From positions 1-64,000 of the forward strand of contig CAKTOO010000004.1 of the NCBI GenBank assembly GCA_934590165.1: DNA of 64,000 nucleotides, read 5' to 3'. The position numbers and the translations under genes are program-made. Positions 24,525 through 32,870 of the stretch are shown here, piece by piece (the stretch's first letter is position 1; each line of letters begins with the position of its first letter). This stretch comes from an uncultured Dysosmobacter sp. GTDB taxonomy: Bacteria; Bacillota; Clostridia; Oscillospirales; Oscillospiraceae. Under the pieces are notes generated by a model. The model did not search any database and was not told where the DNA came from. It worked only from the letters and a program-made list of their open reading frames with translations.

Positions 24525-24845
24525 ATGGCCGCGACTTACATGCACATCGGTATCCCCGTCACCAACAAAAAGCCCGGCATGGTCTACAACGAGGGCGCCA
24601 GGTTCTGGTGCAGCAATGTGGACGATTACGACTACAAGATCGAATATCTGAAATTCGAGGAGGGAACCCCCTTCCCAGAGGTGCTTCACCGGAATCCCCA
24701 TGTGGCTTACAAAGTGGATGATCTGGAAAAGTACATTGCCGACGCCGACAGCATCATTTGTGGTCCCATGATGGCCAATGAGACTGACCGTCTGGCCTTT
24801 ATCTGGAAGGACGGCGCCATTTTGGAACTGTATCAGGAGGGCTAA
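24525..24845 (+). CDS. Small VOC (glyoxalase-fold) protein
   Basis: 106 residues from ATG 24525 after AGAGGAGGAATCCCT. The pattern MHIGIPVTNKKPG, HVAYKVDDLEKYI and LAFIWKDGAILELYQ is a single beta-alpha-beta-beta-beta VOC module, with His near residue 7, His near 60 and a late Glu as possible metal ligands. VOC enzymes catalyse isomerisation, epimerisation or lyase steps through metal-bound enediolates. As last gene of the regulator-dhaL-dhaK-aldolase cluster, an epimerase or isomerase acting on the sugar or its phosphate is a fair guess. I cannot name a closer family. A bidirectional terminator follows. Confidence 0.75.
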   Translation: MAATYMHIGIPVTNKKPGMVYNEGARFWCSNVDDYDYKIEYLKFEEGTPFPEVLHRNPHVAYKVDDLEKYIADADSIICGPMMANETDRLAFIWKDGAILELYQEG

Positions 24846-24861
24846 GTCCCTGTTCTGAAGC

Positions 24862-24893
24862 AAACAGGACCTGGCATATGCCAGGTCCTGTTT
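24862..24893. terminator. Bidirectional terminator
   Basis: AAACAGGACCTGG-CATATG-CCAGGTCCTGTTT, a perfect 13-bp stem between two convergent genes. Confidence 0.85.
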
Positions 24894-24896
24894 CAT

Positions 24897-25964
24897 TTAT
24901 CCCAGCCAACTCAAAAGACGTCCCGCCTCCAGAGCCGCCTGGGCCCGGACGCCGTTGAAGTCCACATAGGGGTTGTAGACCGCCTCCAGAGCGTCGTGGG
25001 CAGTCTTTGCCTCCCGGAGGGCAAGTACGCCCTCCTCCCGCAGCAGCGCCGCCATCCGGGCCTGGAACCGCAGCCTGGTCCGCCCCTCTGTCTCCGCCAT
25101 GGCATCCAGGCGAACCCGGCGGTAGGGGCGCTGTTCATACTCCATGCCTGGCCGGACAGTGACAAAGGCCAGCCCCAGACCGGGAATGAGCAAGTGCTCC
25201 GGACGATTCGGGTCCTCCGGTGACAAACAGAGAATGGTGTCCCATCCCCGGCTGACCGCCGTTTTGTGGAGGAAAGCAAGGAGTTCTCCCGCCCGCTCCC
25301 AGGTGTCCATAAAGGCATAGACCTTGGAGCACAGGGCATCCACGCTGTCGAACCGCCAGATATATCCCTTGTGGGTAATGCTGCCTAAAAAGCGAAGGGT
25401 GGTCCGCCCGTGCTGATTGCCCCGGCTTTTCAGCTCCCGGGCCGCGATGCCCTCTACACGCCGCCGGGCCCGCTGGCTGTCAAAGCCCTTTGCCGCGGCA
25501 CTCACAGCGTCCAACTCCACCTGGCGGGCAGCCTTCAAATGGCGGTACGCCTTGGCATAGGCCGATTTGTAAGCCGCCGTGTGCGCTTTGACCTCCACTG
25601 CCGACGCCTTGGCTGCCGTCAGGTCATAAAACCGCCCCAGGTCCACATACCGGTCCACCGCCGCCGGGTACTGTGGCTCCACCACATGGGGACTGGTTCC
25701 GTCCACCACGGCACAGCGAAGCTCCGGCAGTACCACGCCGTCCAAAGAACCCGGGTCTCCGGAGCACCACAGGTACTCCACCGTCGTTCCGGCCGTCTCC
25801 ATGGTGCGTCCGATCTCCCTCATGAAGGTGTTTTTTCCAACGCCGGGTCCCCCTTTCAGCACCATCAGGTCATATGTATCCTCCAGGTCCACCACCCGGG
25901 AGAATAAATTTTGAAAGCCATCACCACTGTTGGCTCCCACAAAAAAATTGGTAACAATCGCCAT
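24897..25964 (-). CDS. PRK06851-type P-loop ATPase
   Basis: 355 residues from ATG 25964 (MAIVTNFFVGANSGDGF) after AAGGGGGATGCG. Two halves follow the family plan: an N-terminal P-loop domain with LKGGPGVGKNTFMREIG and EYLWCSGDPGSLDGVVLPEL, then DGTSPHVVEPQYPAAVD and a second NTPase-like half with DTWERAGELLAF and PEHLLIPGLGLAFVT. This layout is what I know as PRK06851, a conserved protein of spore-forming Firmicutes with no established function. The Walker A reads GKN where GKS or GKT is the rule; the codons are GGA AAA AAC ACC. It is convergent with the dha operon and alone. Confidence 0.7.
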   Translation of the reverse strand: MAIVTNFFVGANSGDGFQNLFSRVVDLEDTYDLMVLKGGPGVGKNTFMREIGRTMETAGTTVEYLWCSGDPGSLDGVVLPELRCAVVDGTSPHVVEPQYPAAVDRYVDLGRFYDLTAAKASAVEVKAHTAAYKSAYAKAYRHLKAARQVELDAVSAAAKGFDSQRARRRVEGIAARELKSRGNQHGRTTLRFLGSITHKGYIWRFDSVDALCSKVYAFMDTWERAGELLAFLHKTAVSRGWDTILCLSPEDPNRPEHLLIPGLGLAFVTVRPGMEYEQRPYRRVRLDAMAETEGRTRLRFQARMAALLREEGVLALREAKTAHDALEAVYNPYVDFNGVRAQAALEAGRLLSWLG

Positions 25965-26113
25965 ATCGCATCCCCCTTGCACCATTTACCCCAGGCTATG
26001 CGAAAACAGCCTGGCCTGACAGCGTTTTTGCGGAATTTTTCGCCCATTTAACCGGTCACAAATTTTTCCTTTAATTTTCAAAATCCGGTAATGCAAATAT
26101 CCAATTCATCTGC

Positions 26114-26119
26114 TATAAT
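26114..26119 (+). promoter_or_regulatory. -10 box before dacF
   Basis: Perfect TATAAT followed by an A-run, 33 bases before the start codon. No good -35 box is visible at the right distance. Confidence 0.45.
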
Positions 26120-26151
26120 AAAAAAAACACGCAAACGACAGGAGAGGAAGA

Positions 26152-27228
26152 ATGGACGGCGAATATACCTCAGCATTGACAGAAGAAGATCGGGCCGCCC
26201 GGCGCAAAGTGCGCATGGCAGCCCGCAAGAAAAAGCAGCAGGCCCGCCGGCGAAGGCAGCTTTTGCAGCTGTTCCCCTTTTTCCTGCTGCTGATATTGCT
26301 CCTGGTCTTGCTGACTGCCTGGGCCTCCAAGCGGGAACCCCGGCAGGAGGAGACTGTGAAGCCGCAGCCCCAGGCAGAACCGGTGGAAGCTGTCATCCAA
26401 GAACCGGAGGCTCCGGCGATCTACACCGCCAGCGAGACGGCGGACACTGTTCAGCTGGGTGAGGAGCTTCCCAGCGCCTATGCGGTGGTGGTGGATGTGG
26501 AAAACGGGACCATCGTGGCGGAAAAGGACGCCCGGACCGTCATCAGTCCCGCGTCCATGACCAAGCTCCTTACCCTTTTGGTGGCAGCCGAACATGTTAC
26601 CGATCTGGATGACACCTTCACCATGACCATCGACATCACCGACTACTGCTATGTCAACGATTGCAGTGTGGTGGGCCTGGAAGTGGGAGAGACCGTCTCC
26701 GTCCGGGAACTGCTGTACGGTACCATCCTCCCCTCCGGCGCTGACGCCGCCCTGGGACTGGCAACCTATGTGGCTGGGTCCCAGGAGGCCTTTGTGGTAC
26801 TGATGAATGAAAAGCTGGAGGAGCTGGGTCTCAGCGAGACCGCTCACTTTACCAATTGCGTGGGGCTTTACGACCAAGCGCATTATTGCACCGTTTACGA
26901 CATGGCCATGATCCTGAAAGCCGCCATGGAAAATGAACTGTGCCGGGAGGTGCTGAACGCCCGCACCTATGAGACCGTCCCCACGCCGGAGCATCCTGAG
27001 GGACAGGTCCTCTCCAACTGGTTTTTGCGGCGCATCGAGGACAAGGATACTGGCAGCATCGAAGTCATCGGCGCCAAGACCGGCTATGTGGCCCAATCCG
27101 GCAACTGCGCCGCCAGCTGCGGCCGGGATGCGGAGGGCAGAGAGTACATCTGCGTCACCGGAAACGCATACAGCTCCTGGCGGGCCATTTACGACCACGT
27201 GGACCTGTACAGCAAGTACTGCAATTGA
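26152..27228 (+). CDS. D-alanyl-D-alanine carboxypeptidase (S11, DacF-like)
   Basis: 358 residues from ATG 26152 after AGGAGAGGAAGA. A basic cytoplasmic head (about 15-40, RKKKQQARRRRQ) precedes one transmembrane helix at about 42-62 (FFLLLILLLVLLTAW), so the enzyme is anchored at its N-terminus rather than by a C-terminal amphipathic helix. A Pro/Gln/Glu linker leads to the penicillin-binding domain with SxxK as SMTKL, then PSGADAALGL at the place of SxN, and KTG as GAKTGYV. The SGN box reads SGA, which I believe also occurs in clostridial relatives. It trims pentapeptides of peptidoglycan, lowering cross-linking. It is monocistronic with its own terminator. Confidence 0.88.
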   Translation: MDGEYTSALTEEDRAARRKVRMAARKKKQQARRRRQLLQLFPFFLLLILLLVLLTAWASKREPRQEETVKPQPQAEPVEAVIQEPEAPAIYTASETADTVQLGEELPSAYAVVVDVENGTIVAEKDARTVISPASMTKLLTLLVAAEHVTDLDDTFTMTIDITDYCYVNDCSVVGLEVGETVSVRELLYGTILPSGADAALGLATYVAGSQEAFVVLMNEKLEELGLSETAHFTNCVGLYDQAHYCTVYDMAMILKAAMENELCREVLNARTYETVPTPEHPEGQVLSNWFLRRIEDKDTGSIEVIGAKTGYVAQSGNCAASCGRDAEGREYICVTGNAYSSWRAIYDHVDLYSKYCN

Positions 27229-27270
27229 AAAAAGACCCGTCCGCACAGTCGTGCCGGACGGGTCTTTTTT
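27228..27270. terminator. Bidirectional terminator after dacF
   Basis: AAAAAAGACCCGTCCG/CGGACGGGTCTTTTTT, 16-bp stem with an 11-base loop; it overlaps the last base of the dacF stop and the stop of the convergent lipase gene. Confidence 0.92.
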
Positions 27271-28631
27271 CAATATCCGCGCTTTTTCAAGTCTGCCACA
27301 AGGTTTACGTAAAACTCCCGCACGTCGAAACCCGGAATATTTTCCCGGTTCAGGTCTACCACGTCACCGTGGGAGATGCCCCGCTTCCCCACCGGCTCCA
27401 GCAGTGTGAAGCGGCTCCCCCATTTGGCAGAGTCCACGGACACCAGGCCGTCGTTTTTTCCGTCAAAGTGCTTGACCACGGGATAGGTGGCGTTCAGGGG
27501 GAACTTGCCGTGGCGGGCTTTCCTGCAGTAGGACATGACGCTCTCATATACTACGCCGGGCACGTCGGGAGTAGTCTCGTTCCGGGCCAGGCAGGCGCTC
27601 TCCGTCAGGTCCGTTACCGCCACCAGAAAGTCGGGATTCTCGTCTCCCAGCCGCTTCAGCGTGGCATTGTAGGCGGCAGCTACCTTCTGCCGGGCAGCTT
27701 CCGGTACCTTATTCAGCAGGTATTCCGCATAGATACACCCCCGGTGCGGGGTGTTGATGGTGGTGAGGGTCGCCACATAAGGGGCCATACCCGCGTGAGC
27801 AATGGCGGCCCGGCTATCCAGTCCGCCCTTGGAGTGGGCGATGATATTCACCTTCTCACAGCCGGTCTCGTCAAGAATCTCCCGGATACGCTCCGCCAAC
27901 TCCCGGCCGCTGTCCTCCACGGAGGCGGCGGACTGCTGCTGTCCGTAATAGACCACAGCTCCATTGCGCCTCAACTCCCGGGGAATGCGGCCCCAATAAT
28001 TGAGATAGCGAAAATCTCGGAAAAAAACGCTATGGACCAGGAGGATGGGGTATTTTGTCTTGCAGACCTCATTCTCCGCCCGGACCTCATCCAACTCCCA
28101 TTTTTCCGTTTCAAATTCCACCTCATCGGAGGCGATGCGGATGATTTTTGTCAAGTACCAAATATTCAGCAAGGGGATCCAGCCGCAGAGGGCGGCCAGG
28201 ATGCGGTGCTTCAGCCCCAGCTGGACGGAGGTCAAATAGACCCGAATCATGCCGTTCCAAAACAGGATGCCCTCTAAGACCACCATAGGGATAACGTTGA
28301 TGATCCAAATCGCCAACAGGAGCCCGGAGAAAAAGCCGTCGCTTTTCGCCATGCGGATGGCAGAGGGCAGCCACAGCAGCATCCATATCACGTTGATGGT
28401 GGCGGTAGCGAGGAACAGCCGCAGCAGCTCGCAGCCGGCGGACAGCTGATGGATGCGCTTTGTGGGCGCGGTTTTGGGAATGGGGTGCAGATTCACATAC
28501 ACAAAGCCCGCCAGAAGCAGCAGGCAGGCTCCGATCCCCAGCGGCGTCGAGCCCAGCATCATCAGCGCCAGAGCGCCATTGGCGGCCGCCAGCAGCACCA
28601 GCGCAAAGAGAATGCGGCGGAGATATTTCAC
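27270..28631 (-). CDS. Membrane-anchored alpha/beta-hydrolase (lipase/esterase)
   Basis: 453 residues from GTG 28631, overlapping the stop of the upstream ferredoxin-flavodoxin gene by 4 bases. The first 150 residues carry about four hydrophobic helices (starting MKYLRRILFALVLLAAANG). The catalytic domain begins near residue 195 with KYPILLVHSVFFRD, has the nucleophile elbow IIAHSKGGLDSR, and INTPHRGC beyond it; the Asp in GKNDGLVSVDSA and His in RGISHGDVVDL complete a Ser-Asp-His triad of the triacylglycerol-lipase type. The active domain probably faces one side of the membrane near its lipid substrate. Substrate unknown. Confidence 0.8.
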   Translation of the reverse strand: MKYLRRILFALVLLAAANGALALMMLGSTPLGIGACLLLLAGFVYVNLHPIPKTAPTKRIHQLSAGCELLRLFLATATINVIWMLLWLPSAIRMAKSDGFFSGLLLAIWIINVIPMVVLEGILFWNGMIRVYLTSVQLGLKHRILAALCGWIPLLNIWYLTKIIRIASDEVEFETEKWELDEVRAENEVCKTKYPILLVHSVFFRDFRYLNYWGRIPRELRRNGAVVYYGQQQSAASVEDSGRELAERIREILDETGCEKVNIIAHSKGGLDSRAAIAHAGMAPYVATLTTINTPHRGCIYAEYLLNKVPEAARQKVAAAYNATLKRLGDENPDFLVAVTDLTESACLARNETTPDVPGVVYESVMSYCRKARHGKFPLNATYPVVKHFDGKNDGLVSVDSAKWGSRFTLLEPVGKRGISHGDVVDLNRENIPGFDVREFYVNLVADLKKRGY

Positions 28632-29449
28632 AAAAACACCTCGTTCTCTTTCGGTGCAGAGAAGGTCTGCTCCAGCATTTTTACATGGGACAAAAAAGCC
28701 TCGTCATCAAAATATTTGGCCTGCTTCGTGCACTTTCGGACACAGGCCTGACACTTGATGCAGGTGCCGGGGACCTCCACCGGATGCTGGGGGTCAATGG
28801 CGCCCATGGGGCAGAAACGGACACAGGCACCGCAGCCGTTGCACCTGGCCAGCTTTGTCTTGGGCTTGGCTTTCAGAAATTTGGCTGGCTGGCCGTCGGT
28901 GCCCTTGGGAACGTAATAGGGTGCGGCCGGGTCACCGGGGACCTGGACAGGGCCAGGGATATCTGTTAAGCGATTTACCTTGTCAGCAATTTGCTTTGCA
29001 AACTCCTTCATCTCAAACTGGTCGCTCCAGCCGGGGCGGCCGTAGGCCAGTTCATCAGTGAAGGCGTGGCGGCCTACAAAGGCGCCGGCGGCCACGGTAT
29101 GAAATCCGTCCATTTCCAAAACCGCGCACAATTCCGCCAGGGAATTGTCGTAATTTCGGTTGCCAAAGGTGACGACCGCAACCGCCAGGGCACCGTTTCC
29201 GTGAAGGCGGGACTGAAAGTCCGGCAGCAGCTTATTGGGTATCTTGCCAGCATAAGTAGGTGTGCCCACTATCACGAGGTCTTTTTCTGTAAAGGAATAT
29301 TCCTTTATACGTTCAATTGGCCTTGTAAAGCTGAGCTGCTCCAAGGGCAAGCTTAGCTTCGCTGCCAGTTCCGCGCCGACAGTATCCACTGTCTTGGCCG
29401 TGTTGCCGGTGGCACTGTAACAAAGTGTCCAAACCTTCTCCAATTTCAT
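28628..29449 (-). CDS. EFR1-family flavodoxin/ferredoxin fusion
   Basis: 273 residues from ATG 29449 after GGAGGGAATTTC. Residues 1-165 are a flavodoxin-like domain with the phosphate loop YSATGNTAKTV and the second FMN loop VGTPTYAGKIPNK. A linker leads to two [4Fe-4S] motifs at about 205-245: CNGCGACVRFCPMGAI and CIKCQACVRKCTKQA. This is the standard EFR1 (flavodoxin plus ferredoxin) architecture of anaerobes, a cytoplasmic electron carrier of unknown partner. Its stop overlaps the lipase start, which suggests co-expression. Confidence 0.88.
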   Translation of the reverse strand: MKLEKVWTLCYSATGNTAKTVDTVGAELAAKLSLPLEQLSFTRPIERIKEYSFTEKDLVIVGTPTYAGKIPNKLLPDFQSRLHGNGALAVAVVTFGNRNYDNSLAELCAVLEMDGFHTVAAGAFVGRHAFTDELAYGRPGWSDQFEMKEFAKQIADKVNRLTDIPGPVQVPGDPAAPYYVPKGTDGQPAKFLKAKPKTKLARCNGCGACVRFCPMGAIDPQHPVEVPGTCIKCQACVRKCTKQAKYFDDEAFLSHVKMLEQTFSAPKENEVFL

Positions 29450-29469
29450 GAAATTCCCTCCTTTGTAAA

Positions 29470-29500
29470 AACAGGCACCCTGTGGCGCAGGGTGCCTGTT
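29470..29500 (-). terminator. Terminator after the clpE-like operon
   Basis: AACAGGCACCCTG/CAGGGTGCCTGTT with a 5-base loop, followed by TTTTACAAAG on the minus strand, 20 bases after the small-protein gene. Confidence 0.85.
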
Positions 29501-29519
29501 TCCGATTTTTCCAGTCCCG

Positions 29520-29732
29520 TTAAAGGGAAAAATCCGCTTCGTTCAGTTTGCCGGTATCCAGGGACGCAGGGCGGGGCGGCACCCGTTTCAGGGGATCGTA
29601 TTGGAAAGACCGGCAATGGTCCTCCACCTTCATGATGCCCCGCTTCACGCAGGCCACTTCCTGCTCGCTGATCTGCTGGCCCCGCTGGCAGTAGGCACAG
29701 CGGGGGTCCATATCCTTGCGAAAAAGTTTCAA
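29520..29732 (-). CDS. Small four-cysteine protein downstream of the ClpE-like gene
   Basis: 70 residues from TTG 29732 (MKLFRKDMDPRCAYCQRGQQ), which sits behind GGAGGGGGAAGG; an ATG at 29747 is in frame but lies on top of that site. CAYC near residue 12, a Cys in EVACVKRG and one in DHCRSFQYDPLKRVPPRP give a C-x2-C-x(n)-C-x(n)-C set that could bind zinc. I believe this short protein is widely conserved in Oscillospiraceae as uncharacterised. It starts 24 bases after the stop of the ClpE-like gene, which itself has an N-terminal zinc finger. Confidence 0.7.
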   Translation of the reverse strand: MKLFRKDMDPRCAYCQRGQQISEQEVACVKRGIMKVEDHCRSFQYDPLKRVPPRPASLDTGKLNEADFSL

Positions 29733-29756
29733 ACCTTCCCCCTCCATTCTCCCCGC

Positions 29757-32090
29757 TTACAGGGTGTAAAGCCGGACCTTCTCATCCTCCACAGAAGCCT
29801 TCACCTGGGTGATGGGATTTTCATAGCTGTCAATGATCTTGGTGGCCATGGGGTCCTCCACCTCTTTCTGGATGGTACGCCGCAGATTCCGGGCGCCATA
29901 GGTCAGAGAATAGGACTTGTGGGTCAGCCAGGCCACCAGGGCGTCATCATAGGTGAAGGTGATGCCCTTCTCCTTCAAAGAGTCCGCCAGCTCGTTGAGC
30001 ATGATACGGGCAATGCCCCGGAAGTGCTCCTCCGTCAGCCGGTTGAAGCAGATAACGGCATCTACCCGGTTGATGAACTCCGGCCGCAGGAATTGCTGCA
30101 AGGCCTTCATGGCCCGCTCCTGGTCCTGCTGGCTGACAGAACGGTCAAAGCCCACCGTGCCCTCCTTGGTGGCGCTGCCGGCGTTGGAGGTCATGACGAT
30201 GATGGTGTTCTCAAAGTTCACCTTACGGCCATGGGCGTCGGTGATCTCACCGTCATCCAGAATTTGCAGCAGAACGTTCAGCACATCGGGATGGGCCTTT
30301 TCGATCTCATCGAACAAAATGACGGCGTAGGGCTTGCGGCGGATCTTCTCCGTCAGCTGGCCCGCCTCGTCATAGCCCACATAGCCGGGAGGAGAACCCA
30401 CGATGCGGGAGACAGAGTGCTTCTCCATGAACTCCGACATATCCAGCCGGATGAGGGCATCCGGGGTGTTGAACAGGTCCGTGGCCAGCTGCTTCACCAG
30501 CTCCGTCTTGCCCACGCCGGTGGAACCCACAAAAATGAAGCTGACGGGCTTATGCTTGGGGGAAATGCCCACCCGGTTGCGGCGGACGGCGGCGGCCACG
30601 GCCTCGATGGCCTCGTCCTGGCCGATGATGTGGCTCTTCAGACGCTGCTCCAGCTGGGAAAGCCGCTGGAACTCCTGTTCCCGGATGCGGGAGGCGGGAA
30701 TTTTCGTCCACAGCTCGATGACGTGGGCCAGATTCTCCATGGAGAGCTGGGGGTCTCCCTTTTCACACAGGGCGGTCAGCTCTGTGTTCAGTTGCAGCTC
30801 CCGGCTCTTGAGGAAGGCCATGCGCTCGTAGTCCGGCTCACCACCCTCCTGCTGCTTTTCCTCCAGCATGGTGCGCTCTTTTTCGTAATCGTCCAGTTCC
30901 CGCTGGATCTGCATCCGCCGGGAGATGTCAGGATCCTTCAGATTCAGGTCGGAGCAGGCTTCGTCAATAAGGTCAATGGCTTTGTCCGGCAGGAAGCGGT
31001 CGGTGATGTACCGCTCGGACAGCAGCACCGCCTGGCGGAGGATGCCGTCGGAGATCTTCACACCATGGAACTTCTCGTAATTGGGAGCCAGACCCTTCAA
31101 AATGGCAATGGAATCCTCAATGGAGGGCTCGTTCACCGTCACCGGCTGGAAGCGGCGCTCCAGAGCGGTATCCTTTTCAATGGATTTGCGGTATTCGTTG
31201 AAGGTGGTGGCTCCAATGACCTGGATCTCGCCCCGGGAGAGGGCGGGCTTCAGAATATTGGCGGCGTTCATGCTGCCCTCGGCGTCGCCGGCACCCACAA
31301 TGTTATGGACCTCATCGATCATGAGGATGATGTTGCCCAGGCGCTTTACCTCGTCAATGAGGCCCTTCATGCGGCTTTCAAACTGACCCCGGAACTGGGT
31401 GCCCGCCACCAAAGCCGTCAGGTCTAGGAGGTAGACCTCCTTTTCCCGCAGCTTGAAGGGCACATCGCCATTGACGATCCGCTGGGCCAGGCCCTCCGCA
31501 ATGGCCGTCTTACCCACGCCGGGCTCGCCGATCAGGCAAGGGTTGTTCTTCTGCCGGCGGTTCAAAATCTGCACCACCCGCTCGATCTCCTGGGTCCGGC
31601 CGATGACCGGGTCCAGCTTGCCGTCCTTTGCCTTCTGGGTCAGGGAGATGCAATAGTTCTCCAGATACTTCCGCTTTCCGCCCTTGGCATCCTTGCGGCT
31701 TTCCTTCTCCCGGCCGCCCCGGGCGCCGCCGGAGGCGGGCTCGTCACCGGTGCTCTCCCGGCCGGCGTCGCTGCCGGAGAACAGGCGGTTCAAGAAGGGG
31801 AAGGTGGCCGTCTTGCCGTCTTCTTCCTCTCCGCCGTCCTCCTCGTCGCCGCCAGGCAGGTCCTCGATGTTCTCCACACCGTTGAAGGCCTGCATCATCT
31901 CGCTGTTGAGGGTCTCCAAATCCTCATCAGAGATCCCCATCCGCTTCATCATATCATCCACCTGGGGCAATCCCAGATCCTTGGCACACTTCAGGCACAG
32001 GCCCTCGTTGACCGTTTTGTCGCCGTCCAGCTTGGAAATGAACACCACAGCGACGTTCTTTTTACATCTTGAGCAAAGTGTAGGCTGCAT
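29757..32090 (-). CDS. ClpE/ClpC-type AAA+ protein unfoldase
   Basis: 777 residues from ATG 32090 after CTCGGAGGTATACG. The N-terminus has a zinc finger (CSRCKK near 6 and CLKCAK near 32), the hallmark of ClpE, followed by an acidic Gly/Glu-rich linker (about 75-130) and no canonical double Clp-N repeat. AAA domain 1: GEPGVGKTAIAEG and IILMIDEVHNIVGAG. A short coiled middle domain lies at about 400-460 (ERTMLEEKQQEGGEPDYERM). AAA domain 2: GSTGVGKTELVKQL and VILFDEIEKAHPD. An IGF/LGF-type ClpP loop was not identified with certainty. In Firmicutes ClpE works with ClpP and is normally under CtsR; no CtsR box was found upstream. Confidence 0.85.
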   Translation of the reverse strand: MQPTLCSRCKKNVAVVFISKLDGDKTVNEGLCLKCAKDLGLPQVDDMMKRMGISDEDLETLNSEMMQAFNGVENIEDLPGGDEEDGGEEEDGKTATFPFLNRLFSGSDAGRESTGDEPASGGARGGREKESRKDAKGGKRKYLENYCISLTQKAKDGKLDPVIGRTQEIERVVQILNRRQKNNPCLIGEPGVGKTAIAEGLAQRIVNGDVPFKLREKEVYLLDLTALVAGTQFRGQFESRMKGLIDEVKRLGNIILMIDEVHNIVGAGDAEGSMNAANILKPALSRGEIQVIGATTFNEYRKSIEKDTALERRFQPVTVNEPSIEDSIAILKGLAPNYEKFHGVKISDGILRQAVLLSERYITDRFLPDKAIDLIDEACSDLNLKDPDISRRMQIQRELDDYEKERTMLEEKQQEGGEPDYERMAFLKSRELQLNTELTALCEKGDPQLSMENLAHVIELWTKIPASRIREQEFQRLSQLEQRLKSHIIGQDEAIEAVAAAVRRNRVGISPKHKPVSFIFVGSTGVGKTELVKQLATDLFNTPDALIRLDMSEFMEKHSVSRIVGSPPGYVGYDEAGQLTEKIRRKPYAVILFDEIEKAHPDVLNVLLQILDDGEITDAHGRKVNFENTIIVMTSNAGSATKEGTVGFDRSVSQQDQERAMKALQQFLRPEFINRVDAVICFNRLTEEHFRGIARIMLNELADSLKEKGITFTYDDALVAWLTHKSYSLTYGARNLRRTIQKEVEDPMATKIIDSYENPITQVKASVEDEKVRLYTL

Positions 32091-32105
32091 CGTATACCTC
32101 CGAGT

Positions 32106-32813
32106 TTATTGCAAATGCGACAGCACGCCCAGCGGCGTGTTCGCCGTAAAGATACGCAGGATATGGGCCTCCGCCAGGGCCTCCGATTCAAAGGAGACTC
32201 CCAAGCGCCGCAGTACCCAGACCGCCAAAAACAGCAGCAGGGCGCCTTCCACCAGACCCACGGCGGCACCGCCCAGGGTGTTGAGCCCCCGCAGCAACGG
32301 CAGCTTCAAGACCAGGTCCATGGCGCCGATGAGCACCTTCATCAAAAGCAGCAGCGCCGCGAAGGAGAGGCTGTACAAGATCCCGTAAATAAATGACCGG
32401 GCCATACTCTCCACCACCGCCGTAGCAATGGATACGCCGGTATCGTGGACCTCTTCCTGGACTTCTTTCGCCAAATGGCTCCGGACCTCATCATCCAATC
32501 CAAGGATGGCCAGTAGGTCTTGAATGGCCGAGGGGTCTTCTGTGTCCGTCTCCGGCATCTGCACACCGGAGCCGACCGACTGGACGGCCATGGCGTTTTC
32601 CACCTTTTCCTCGATACGTCCGGCGATCAAGGGCGTCACCAGCTTTGTCACCGGGGCGGTGAACGTAGCGGCGATAATGCCGGCGCCCACCAGGGCCACC
32701 ACAACGGCCAGCAGGCCGGACAGCGCCCGGAACAATCCCCGCTTTCCGCCGTAGACGGCAAAGCCCAGCAAGACCGCCGCAACAACGATATCTATTATAA
32801 CAGGTGTCATCAT
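32106..32813 (-). CDS. CvpA-family membrane protein
   Basis: 235 residues from ATG 32813. Four hydrophobic segments are at about 4-22, 28-50, 140-165 and 180-205, with an extended soluble loop at about 70-130. The first pair (IIDIVVAAVLLGFAVYGGKR, GLFRALSGLLAVVVALVGAG) matches the CvpA N-terminus with the conserved YxGxRRG-like turn. CvpA proteins are needed for colicin V secretion in E. coli and for envelope homeostasis elsewhere. It lies just upstream of the ClpE-like gene in the same run of minus-strand genes. Confidence 0.78.
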   Translation of the reverse strand: MMTPVIIDIVVAAVLLGFAVYGGKRGLFRALSGLLAVVVALVGAGIIAATFTAPVTKLVTPLIAGRIEEKVENAMAVQSVGSGVQMPETDTEDPSAIQDLLAILGLDDEVRSHLAKEVQEEVHDTGVSIATAVVESMARSFIYGILYSLSFAALLLLMKVLIGAMDLVLKLPLLRGLNTLGGAAVGLVEGALLLFLAVWVLRRLGVSFESEALAEAHILRIFTANTPLGVLSHLQ

Positions 32814-32870
32814 GATTGCCTACCTTTCCTCCTGTAAACGTTTTGTAAACACCCGGCCAATGTTCCCCTT

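Noticed and set aside
29601..31427. Plus-strand frame of 608 codons opposite the ClpE-like gene
   Set aside because: Antisense of conserved AAA+ motifs and rich in Leu/Gly/His as usual for such shadows.
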